64,000 nt of DNA from Ciona savignyi (Eukaryota > Chordata > Ascidiacea > Phlebobranchia > Cionidae). The position numbers were made by a program, and so were the translations under genes. This document shows, one piece after another, positions 10,009 through 20,650 of this stretch. Numbering within the stretch: position 1 is the first letter of the stretch; each line of letters starts with the position of its first letter. The stretch is from contig CH003364.1 in the NCBI GenBank assembly GCA_000149265.1, forward strand, positions 1,060,044-1,124,043. The letters are read 5' to 3'. The notes beneath the pieces were generated by a model. The model was not told the DNA's origin. It was given only the letters and a program-made list of their open reading frames with translations, and ran no database searches.

Positions 10009-13000
10009 TCAGACACCATTTTCTGCATCAGCATTCTTGTTAAAAGCGTTAAACTTTTCCGTCCAACGCTGCATGTATTCTTGCCAATTTCTGTAAAGCA
10101 ACCCGGTTAAAACATTAACGCCTAAAATGTAACAAGTGCAGGATCGAATAGGATAGCCTAGTGTCCCTTAATGGACATTATTATTAAGGGACACTAAGAT
10201 AGCCTATTCATGTTTATCCCCGTAAATGGGAAAACCAATGGGGTCAACCCACGGGCAATCGTCAGATCACATCGGGCCCACCGTCGTGTTACCGGAGCTA
10301 TTGAGGTGTGTTATGAATGAATAACACGTTCCTTCAATTTAGTGGAACACACTAATCCGCTGGGTTCAGGCAATGTCCGTTAAGTGCCTTGCCCAAGGAC
10401 ACAATTAACCGACTAGCTAGCGACCAGTTTGAACCTGAAAGCATACAATAAAATAAAATCCATAAAATGCAGGACTGCGTCGGACATTATGACATATAGG
10501 TTATATATACTATAGGTGCATTGCATGCCAACGACTAGCACGTGGTTGTTTTTTTACCATACAACCCTATGGATTTGATAAGCAACCATATGAGGTGATG
10601 AGCTATGCCAGGCGAGCTTTCTAGTCATGAATGATCGTGACCATGACCTACATACCTAAAATTTTGTTTCCAAGCTTCTACCTCCTCTCGAAGATCGTGG
10701 CATGACTGTTGCGTTGTTGTTTTGATGGATGGATCGACTGGCGTTGTTGTGATTATCGTTTTCTGCGGTTCAGTTGATGTAGAAGTGGCTTTTGGGGTTG
10801 AATTGGTTGACGGAATTGTGCCTTGATTTGAAGGCTCAGTTCTTGGGGAACTAGTTTCTTCAATGGTACTAACTAATGGGATAACTTTTAGCATTAATAA
10901 TTTTGTATAAGCCTTATCTTTTGCTTTTGTTGGTTGCGTAAGGTCGGCTGTTACTTTCGTTGTAGGGGTTGTTGGTTTTGGTAGTGTCTTTGCAAGAGTT
11001 GTAGCTTTCGTTGTAGTCGTTGCAGGAGTTGTTGTTTTTGTTGTAGTCGTTTCAAAAGTTGTAGCTTTCGTTGTAGTCGTTGCAGGAGTTGTAGCTTTCG
11101 TTGTAGTCGTTGAAGGAGTTGTTGCTTTTGTTGTAGTCGTTGCAGAAGTTATTGCTTTTGTTGAAGTCGTTGCAGGAGTTGTTGCTTTTGTTGTAGTCGT
11201 TGCAGGAGTTGTTGCTTTTGTTGTAGTCGTTGCAGAAGTTATTGCTTTTGTTGTAGTCGTTGCAGGAGTTGTAGCTTCCGTTGTAGTCGTTGCAGGAGTT
11301 GTTGCTTTTGTTGTAGTCGTTGCAGAAGTTATTGCTTTTGTTGTAGTCGTTGCAGGAGTTGTTGCTTTTGTTGTAATCGTTGCAGGAGTTGTTGCTTTCG
11401 TTGTAGTCGTTGCAGGAGTTGTTGTTTTTGTTGTAGTCGTTGCAGAAGTTGTAGTCGTTGCAGGGGTTGTTGCTTTCGTTGTAGTCGTTGAAGGAGTTGT
11501 TGCTTTCGTTGTAGTCGTTGCAGGGGTTGTACCTTCCGTTGTAGTCGTTGCAGGGGTTGTTGCTTTCGTTGTAGTCGTTGCAGGAGTTGTTGCTTTCGTT
11601 GTAGTCGTTGCAGGAGTTGTTGCTTTTGTTGTAGTCGTTGCAGAAGTTGTTGCTTTCGTTGTAGTCGTTTCAGGGGTTGTTTCTTTTGTTGTAATCGTTG
11701 CAGGAGTTGTTGCTTTTGTTGTAGTCGTTGCAGGAGTTGTTGCTTTCGTTGTAGTCGTTGCAGGAGTTGTAGCTTCCGTTGCTTTCGTTGTAGTCGTTGC
11801 AGGAGTTGTTGCTTTTGTTGTAGTCGTTGCAGGAGTTGTTGCTTTAGTTGTAGTCGTTGCAGGAGTTGTTGCTTCCGTTGTAGTAGTTGCAGGAGTTGTA
11901 GCTTCCGTTGTAGTCGTTGCAGGAGTTGTAGCTTCCCGTTGTAGTCGTTGCAGGAGTTGTTGCTTTCCGTTGTAGTCGTTGAAAGGGTTGTTGCTTTTGT
12001 TGTAGTCGTTGCAGAAGTTATTGCTTTCGTTGTAGTCGTTGCAGGAGTTGTAGCTTCCGTTGTAGTCGTTGCAGGAGTTGTTGCTTTCGTTGTAGTCGTT
12101 GAAAGGGTTGTTGCTTTTGTTGTAGTCGTTGCAGAAGTTATTGCTTTCGTTGTAGTCGTTGCAGGAGTTATTGCTTTTGTTGTAGTCGTTGCAGTAGTTG
12201 TTGCTTTTGTTGTAGTCGTTGCAGGAGTTGTAGCTTCCGTTGTAGTCGTTGTAGAAGTTGTTTCTTCTGTTGTAGTCGTTGTAGGAGTTGTTGCTTCCGT
12301 TGTAGTCGTTGCAGGAGTTGTTGCTTTTGTTGTAGTCGTTGCAGGAGTTATTGCTTCCGTTGTAGTCGTTGCAGGAGTTGTTGCTTCCGTTGTAGTCGTT
12401 GCAGGAGTTGTTGCCTTTGTTGTAGTCGCTGCAGGAGTTATTGCTATTGTTGTTGTCGTTGTAGGAGTTGTTACCTTCGTTGTTGTTGTTGTAGGGGTTG
12501 TTGCCTTTGTTGTTGTTGTTGTTGTTGTAGGGGTTGTTGTAGTCGTTGCAGAAGTTGTAGCTTTAGTTGTAGTCGTTGCAGGAGTTGTTGCTTTCGTTGT
12601 AGTCGTTCCAGGAGTTGTTGCTTTTGTTGTAGTCGTTGCAGGAGTTGTTTCTTTCGTTGTAGTCGTTGCAGGAGTTGTTGCTTCCGTTGTAGTCGTTGGA
12701 GGAGTTGTTGCCTTTGTTGTAGTCGTTGCAGGAGTTATTGCTTCCGTTGTAGTCGTTACAAGAGTTGTTGCTTTCGTTGTAGTTGTTGCAAGAGTTGTTG
12801 CTTTCGTTGTAGTCGTTGCAGGAGTTGTTGCTTCCGTTGTAGTTGTTGCTTTCGTTGTAGTGGTTGCAGGAGTTGTTGCTTCCGTTGTAGTCGTTGCAAG
12901 AGTTGTTGCTTTCGTTGTAGTCGTTGCAGGAGTTGTTGATTTTGTTGTAGTTGTTGCAGGGGTTGTTGCTTTAGTTGTAGTCGTTGCAAGAGTTGTTGTT

Positions 13001-16000
13001 TTAGTTGTAAGAGTTTTTGCTTTCGTTGCAGGAGCTGTTGCTTTTGTTGTAGTCGTTGCAGGGGTTGTTGTGTTAGTTGTAGTCGTTACTGGGGTCGTCT
13101 CTTTCGTTAGATCTACAGCGATGTAAGTTTTAAAATTGTATTGTTCCTACTACTACAAAAAAGAATAGTCTTAAGTAGTAGCTAAATCAAGCAATAATTC
13201 ATGTTTTGTAGCACATTTTAAAACAACCAAGTTAAACAAGGAAGTAATGTTTTTATAAGTTTATAATAATATAAGGCAAACTACGTAACCAATAAACCCA
13301 TTTCAACACGAACAAGTTTTAATAGCGGCAATTGAAAAGTTAATCTGAATTGAGAAACCACTGTATTGCTTAGAGTGGAAATCCTGTTTGTTTAAAAAGA
13401 CCTGTTTAGTGCAATTTTCATTGCTTTATTGAATTTGTGGTGTAAAGACACTCAAGAGAAAGGGGTACTCAAGACTATTCTTAAGGCAGGTCGTAACATG
13501 TCCGTGTAGCCAAAAATGATGCCATAAGAGAATGGTATATCAACAAGTACCGAATATAGTGCATATAAGGGATATGAGATCGGTGGTAACACGCCTGTCC
13601 GTCAGTCGAGAGAAGGCAAAAGACTACTTAGTGGTTGTGTTGCCGAATGTTTAACGCGACCGATACAAATACCGATTTATAAGCAAACAGTCTTAAAAAC
13701 GAGCCCATCGTGGATTGGAAACTAAACCCAAAAAAATTAAATAAATAAACAACATATATGCTTTAATTAACTGACCATCTTCAGTCCTTTCGGCACACAG
13801 CCCATCATGGCACATTGAATTCGAATCACACTTTGAACATCTTCGTCCCTCGGTGTATGGTCGTTGTGGTTCCGGACCGTTCTTGGTGAACATACTGGTT
13901 GAAGAAATCGTTAAATTTGCACAATATTACAATTCATATTGGGCTGTTAAATCGCAGACTTACAAAATATTTCCAGCTTTTCCATAGTTGCAAGAGACCA
14001 AATATCCTGGAGTGAATAACAAGACGATATTTCTGAGGAAATGTTAATGAATTTTAAAAATAGAAAAAAAGAGGTTGCAGGTGTTGCAACCTTATGCATA
14101 AGGTTTGTTTAATTTGCACCTAACACATAGAAACTATAGCGCTATGTATTATTTTTATCTGGCCAAGATTCGAACTCAGAATGATCCTACCACTTGGTCA
14201 GATCTTACATGGCATGCTGTCATTTTTTTAATTGGGCCGAGTTTGGAACCCATGATGGGCTCGTTGATAAGAATTTTTTTTGTATGTTATTTTTTTTACC
14301 GGCTCGTCACCATAGGCGGTTGACTCCTTGTGCCACTGTCGGCACCAGGTGATCTAACGCCGTTAATAAGTTTTATTGCAGTTTATTACCCGCATGTGGG
14401 GATAAACATCATCACCCATCCGATATACTATGTACAGAATTAAGGTACCCACAATTAAACTAGAAACGAATACTCACGAGCACTTTGCCACAGCACAACC
14501 GATCCTGTAACTTTCTGCCCAAATAACTTGGGTATAATGACCGCACACTGCCCTGGATCGGCAGCTATTGTTGATGTACGAGTAATCTCCCGCCTGCATA
14601 GCAAACAGTATAATCAATTTTCTGTTATTAAGATAGGTAGGGAATATTAAGTTATGTTCTAAAATATTACAACTTATATGCATTATATTTGGGTATGTTT
14701 GTGAATAATACACTTTATTTTCATTTCAAGTTTGACTGAATAGCTTGGTGGGTTACTGCATCGCCTTTCAGTCGAAAGTCGCTAGCTAGTCTGATGTGTC
14801 CTTGGGCAGGGCAAATAACGGACGTTGCCTGAACCCATCGGGTTCTACTTAATTGAAGAAACGTGTGAATCATACGCAACACAATTGCAAAAACTCCGGT
14901 AACCCGAAGGTGGACGCGAGGTAATCTGACGATGGCCCGTTTTTTTTCCATTCACGGGGATAAACATAAATATCCTCCTATCAAAGCATGTGTTTAAAAT
15001 TTAATTTATATCGTTTCTTTTGGTTTTTGTAACTAAATTTTACTGTGTTTATCATAACAATTAAAAAAACAACACTGCTTCATGTTACCTGTTCGCAATC
15101 AAGGGTTAACGAAAATGAGGGGAAAACCCTTTGTATTTTATTAACATAAACGAAACATACTGTGAAAATGCGATAAGTGTTCGTTACATAACCGATCTGC
15201 TATTTACGCACTGCTATGTATTTTAAAGGAAGTTGTATTATTTTTAGCATCAATCAGAATGATTGCATTATTGTTTATCTTTTTCCGTCACAATTTTGTG
15301 TTTGACAGCGGCCAAAATTATATCTGCACACAGCCTTAATGGCAGCTGAACCAAAGTTCCGAGTCACCCGGCAAAAATCTTGTATAAATTGGCAAATTTC
15401 CCAGCGCCTTATAAAGCTAGCACAGCGCGGCAGATAAAAAAATAAAAGATACGAATATCGTCGGTTACAACTGAGGAAAATCGTCGTGGCAAACTCAAGT
15501 GCACAGAAACCAATGTGATTATAGCAACAGGATATCATTTCAGACGCCTGTAAAGACGACCACTTTATACAAACACAAGAATATTCCTACCGAACTGATA
15601 ACTCGATATTAAGGAATACACAAAGTAGCCAGGACCACCGTTTCTGACTCGTTTAATGGCTCGTTACGACTAAAACAAAAAACTTCCAAAATACACAAGT
15701 TTGTCACTGCCTGTAAAATTGTAAAGGCATGTTATCATAATACGTATGTTCATATATATGTAGTTTTACTGTAAATGTAAAATCCGATCATAACTAAACG
15801 TCTGCAAAGCAATTAATGTAATATAACTTCGGGAACTGCACGGTTAATTCCGTTTGTCATTCGTGAATTTTTATTCTTCCCCAACCCGTCAGGTTAAAAA
15901 TGATTAACCCAAATTAAAAAATCAATAGTGACCTGATTATATTAAAGCTAAACGTCTCTGGACCGATTGTTGCCTGGTATAGCGAAATAAAATGATTGCA

Positions 16001-18038
16001 CAATTAATATTCGATTCCCGCCCTACATGGTCCTGTTCAAATTATAAGTCGTCGTCACTGATCAAGAAAATGTAAAAAAAACCTTACCAGTAAGCATAAA
16101 AGTGACAATTACAAGAACAATATATATATATACACCTGAATTGCTTTAGCCATCTCACCGCTGGTAATAAGTTATGACGGTTTGCGAATTTTATGATAGT
16201 ATACTCGTGTATAGGCAAAAAAGTGTCTTCTATTGAACATAGTTTTTACCCAACATACAACTTACCTCCGAGTTCCATTTTGCTGTGGTTTCGTTGATCA
16301 CTTTTTCAGCATCGTTCCCCGATCCGACGTAAAGATTCTCTCCGACCGTGGAGAACATGGAGGTTTCCGCCCGCCGGTTGCTGTGTTCAAAGGAACATTT
16401 CCTGTAGAAGACCTAATCTTTAAATGCGATATTTAACAAACAAATTGCGCGTTTTGTCAGGATACATTCAGAGCCACAATGGGAAGATTTATACAGTTTC
16501 TGTAAGTCCGACAGTTTAGTCTGGTGGGTTAGTGTGTCGCTATCCAGTCGAAGGGTTACAGATACGAGACTGGTCGGTAGCTAGTCCGTTGTTTCCTTGG
16601 ACAAGAAGGCTCTTAACAGACATTGCTTGAACCCAGCGAAGAAATGGGTTCTACCAAATTGAAGGAAAATCATACACAACACAGTGCAATAGCTCCAGTA
16701 ACCCGACGGTGGGCGCGAGGTGATCTGGCGATTGCCCGTTTGTTAACCCTCTTGGTTTTCCCACGAGGATAAACATGAAAAACCTATCCTAATTCCGATG
16801 AATGAGTAGCGATTACCATACACCTTGTTTAGACAAATGTATTCATGGGCAACACACGTATAGGACAATTATATTTTAAAATGTAATTTGTGAGTGCAAA
16901 AATCCATGGACACAATCGATCATCTAACGGCTAATTTCGATTCCAAAACCATTCGCCCTACAGTCGGACGCATTAACTTTAACACATGGGCTAGCTGGGT
17001 GTATTTTATCGCATTTCTTAACGTTTGGGATAAAGCACGAACGTAATACCCTAAGAAATTAAGGTTAAGTCGCCTTACTTAACATGATCCTCAGCAAAGC
17101 GAGCAAGTTCGTTGTCCCATCTCATTTCCCGCATGGCAGCCGCCGGTGGGCTGGTCAAACGCCTGTAGGCGTTGTGCTCATTCACGAAGATATTTCGTAG
17201 TCGTTGTGTTAACTCAATCACTGAAAAATGTTTCGCGATATTTCTTGGATTGATTATTTGTAAAATGTAAAACCTATCGTCGTGTAAAGTTTAAAAAAGC
17301 TGGTTTTCAAACCACAAATTGGAGTAAAACGTTTTCACTTTGTGTCTTACTTCAATGTTCATCCGACATTAAAAGCCATTGTAAACTTTTTTTTAAGATT
17401 AGCTTGCGAATTTCCTAAAATTTTTAATTGATCCATTTAGGATAGGATAGGAAATTTATGTTTATCCTCGTGAATTGGAAAACCAAGGGGCGTTAACACA
17501 CGGGCAATCATCAGATCACCTCGCGCCCGCCGTCGGATTACCGGAGCTATTTCTGTATGTCGTGTATGATTCAGACATTCCTTTATTTTGGTAGAATCCC
17601 TTACTCCACTGAGCTAAGGAAATGCTTGTTCAGTGCCTTGTCCAAGGAAACAACCGACTAGCTAGCGACCAGTTTCGTATGTCGCGGCAAGACCCGTAAC
17701 TGCCCACGAGCACTACAGCGCTTAAGAGGTTTGGGCTGTGGTGTATCTATACCCCCTGATCATAACCTTGCCCGGGAACACGCCGATGGACTATATTTTC
17801 ATCCACCAACTCTTAAACGAATATTTATATAGGAACATGGTACCAGTAGGTTTAATAAAAACGCAGAAGTTGCATATTCACAGAGATCGTTTTTTACAAC
17901 AAAAAAACGCGATCTAATTTACTATTAGCGGAAACCAGAATACAGTGCAATACACTTACCGACACCTTGAGACGCCCGAGCCTGTAGAACATTCCAGAAT
18001 AGCAGCATGAACAAGACCATTACTTTGATGTCTCCCAT
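10009..18038 (-). CDS. Secreted CAP/SCP-domain protein with long Thr-rich mucin repeat
   Basis: Eight exons: 17960-18038 (ATG 18038), 17079-17220, 16266-16401, 14478-14593, 13964-14032, 13776-13894, 10656-13112 and 10009-10090 (stop 10009). Residues 1 to about 24 are a signal peptide (VMVLFMLLFWNVLQARA). Residues about 27-181 form a CAP domain with its hallmarks: NEHNAYR, MRWDNELARFA, GENLYVG, CGHYTQVIW, CNYGKAGN. A Cys-rich hinge follows (RPYTEGRRCSKC). Exon 7 then encodes about 800 residues of KATTPATTTT-type repeats, presumably O-glycosylated, and the protein ends in a charged tail (EYMQRWTEKFNAFNKNAD). It resembles GLIPR/PI16/CRISP-class secreted proteins with an added mucin stalk; function unknown. 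Phases agree everywhere except inside exon 7, where two extra C bases leave the total (3200 nt) out of frame. This may be a sequence error or a true lesion. Confidence 0.85.
10152..10206. repeat. Mini-palindrome flanked by direct repeats
   Basis: Arms AGTGTCCCTTAAT (10160-10172) and its reverse complement (10183-10195) enclose a 10-nt loop. The whole is bracketed by GATAGCCTA at 10152-10160 and 10198-10206. It interrupts a reverse SINE copy. Confidence 0.75.
10960..13100 (-). repeat. 30-bp coding minisatellite (Thr-rich mucin array)
   Basis: About seventy near-identical 30-bp units, each encoding ten residues on the minus strand (KATTPATTTT, with variants such as KAITSATTTT). A short patch near 12480-12530 collapses to a trinucleotide run encoding only Thr. 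Most length variants are multiples of three. Two are not: an extra C at about 11934-11936 and another at about 11966-11967. No Cys is encoded in the Thr frame, as usual for mucin stalks. Confidence 0.95.
13113..17959 (-). other. Introns of the CAP gene
   Basis: Noncoding DNA between the CAP exons. It holds SINE copies at 14731-14983 and 16508-16790 (forward) and 17448-17690 (reverse), and fragments of a second tRNA-like SINE at about 13620-13740 and 14235-14300. An 87-residue frame at 15275-15538 shows no family features and I do not count it as coding. Confidence 0.7.
14731..14983 (+). mobile_element. tRNA-derived SINE copy
   Basis: Forward copy in a CAP-gene intron, with a damaged head and intact body and tail. 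Another forward copy lies at 16508-16790 in the next intron. Confidence 0.7.
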
Positions 18039-20650
18039 TTTCGCTTCACATACAAAACTCGTCTGTCGACTTTCCTTTTTGAGCTTATAAACCTCTCTCG
18101 AGTGAAAAAGGAAATTTTCCACGTTTTTTTTTATTTAGCTCACAACGATTTGTAAAATAAAAAAGAACCACACCGATATAAACCCCAAATGCGATTAGGC
18201 TGTTTTACTGATTGTTATAATTTTCGTAGATTCATATTTCCGCTTTTAGTACTGTCCTAGAAATAAGGTTTGTAGTTTAGTACGATAGAAAACGAGGAGA
18301 CGCAGATGAGCGTTAAAAACCATTCGCATAATATATTGTTTGATTTATTATTGTTTAAACGGTATTATTTTCGATCAGGTTTGGCGGCCGCGTACGCTAT
18401 ATTGAGTTAGTTACATCCATTTTCTTCCTAATGACGTGTTTTAACGACTGTTCGTTTTGCCGTCTTTTCCTGTGTCATGGTTTGCTTTATTTACCATTAT
18501 TTAACACTGGGACAAAACATAAATAAACTAAACTAAAAGGATGTGATATTCACGTTTGTTTAATCCTCTAAATGTAGAAACGCAAGCGGCAGTATTATAA
18601 TCCCGCTTATCATCAGGTAACTGGAGCTATTGTCGTGTGTTGTATACAATAAAACGTTCTTTTAGCTTCAGTACAACCCATTATTCTAACGCGTTTGGGG
18701 GATAAAAGCCATGCTAAAGGAAACAACCGAATAATCAGCGATCCTTCTCAACTGAAAGGTTAGAATAGGATATTTATGTTTATCTCCGTGAATGGAAAAA
18801 AACAAGGCGTTAACACAAAGGAAATAGTCAGATTACCTCACGCCCACCGTCAGGTTACCGGAGCTATTGCAATGTGATTGTATATAATTAAGACGTTTCT
18901 TTTTGAGAACCCATTATTTCGCTGGATTCAGGCAATGTCGGTTAAGTTTCTTCCCAAGATACAACCGACTAGCTAGTGACCACACTCAAACCTGCACCCT
19001 TCGGCTGAAAGGCGTCGCACTAATCCACCCGACTATTCGGTTGAACATTCGTCCATACAAAACAAGTGACATGTTTCGACCTTTTCTGCCAAACATCATT
19101 TAAATTTTTTCAACAAGATAAAAACAAACTGAACAATTGATTGGAAGACGCGTTTTCTTCGTAAATGGTCATGTAATACACAACGGCATTCGGAAATGGC
19201 GAAAAATCTATTGCAAAGTAAATAAGGCACTGCAGTGAGGGTACAAACCCTATATATTCACACAAAATAATCAGTTATTTAGTTTCCACTAAATAAGAAT
19301 TATAAAAAATATATAATTTATTACATACAAACTTTCCCAAACTCTTTTCATTAGAGTTACGGTGAGTTTTACAGAGTAGAAACATTACTTAAGTTTTTGT
19401 TTAATGTGTTAATCCACTGGGTTCAAGCAACAGACATCGAGTGCCTTGCTCAAGGAAAAACAAAGAGCTTGTGGCTGATATTGATATCGCAACCTTTCAG
19501 CTGACACTTAAACGTGCAACTCGTGGATCTTATAAAATGTACTTCGGTTTATATTGGACATTTACAAACTGCTGGGCATTTTTCACAAAAGTGGTTACAA
19601 TGGGAATTAAACCCACAACCTTCCCGTTGTGCCCACTTATGTCCACACTACAGGGCCATTTAAATAATGCATTATTGGAACAAAGTTACGGCATACCACA
19701 GTTAAATAACAGTATAGAAATGTAGCATAATCACTATACAATCAGTGAAAAGAATGTACAACGAATTATTGGAAAGATATAAAAGGTACTAGAAATAGTA
19801 GGCTATAAAATCGGTCAATTTGTAGATTATAAATGAAGTATACACTGTGGTTTGAATTGCTGTGGTAGTGAATACATAGGATATAGCAGAATAGGATATT
19901 GTGTTGATCCCCGTGAATGGGAAAAGCAAGGAGGGTTAACACACGGGCAATCGTCAGATCACTTCCCATCGTCGAGACTGGAGCTATTGCAGTGTGTTGT
20001 GTTTGATTCAGACATTCCTTTAATTTAGTAGAACCCATTAAACTGCTGGGTTCGGACAATGTCCTTTAAGTGCCTTGCCGAAAGACACAACCAACTAGCT
20101 AGCGACCAGTTTCGAACCTGCAGCCGTTTGGCTGAAAGGTGATGCAATTAACCACCAGACTAATCTGTTCGTAGTTAATTGGTCATTGGTTTGATTCTCA
20201 TTTTGCAGGTTTGCTTAAATACAGGGTTGACACAGACAGATCTATAAGGGTTGAAAGTACATCGGAGAGAAAACATTGGAAAGAAAAAAACACTATCCCA
20301 GGCATAAATACCACTATGAAGGAAACGTAAAAAGCTGATTGTTTTTTGCTCGATATTAAGATAAGTAATCCTATATATGATCTAAAGCACATGGTGTAAA
20401 AATGCTTTGCATTATAACACCAAGAAAACGAATGGTATAACTCATGTTGTAGTCGATAACTAAGAAAAATAGAGGAAAAGTCGAATAATCAAAGGCTGTT
20501 GTTGGTATACACACAATTATGGTTCTCTTCGGAATTCTGTAGTGGCACAAATTGTAAATATAGGTTTCATTGAAGGCACTTTGCGGCAGGGTCGCGGAAA
20601 GATACAGAATAACCTTTGCAGCAGGTCTGATGCAGAGAACGGAGCGTGAT
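18039..20650. other. Intergenic region between CAP gene and AP1AR
   Basis: 2.6 kb with no supported exon. It should contain the CAP promoter next to 18038. Inside are a retroposon tail (18380-18541), SINE-derived sequence in reverse (about 18540-18760, 18770-19045 and 19880-20168), and plain AT-rich DNA. Confidence 0.6.

Noticed and set aside
12756..12989. Minus-strand Gln/Leu-rich open frame in the same repeat
   Set aside because: An alternative frame of the same 30-bp repeat; the phase imposed by the upstream exon selects the Thr frame there.
11948..13126. Plus-strand 392-residue open frame (VVVVAGVVAF repeats)
   Set aside because: It is the antisense reading of the Thr-rich mucin exon; the minus strand has matching splice phases on both sides and a CAP domain upstream.
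15275..15538. 87-residue minus frame in a CAP-gene intron
   Set aside because: No recognisable motif, and it is not needed to join the CAP exons in phase.
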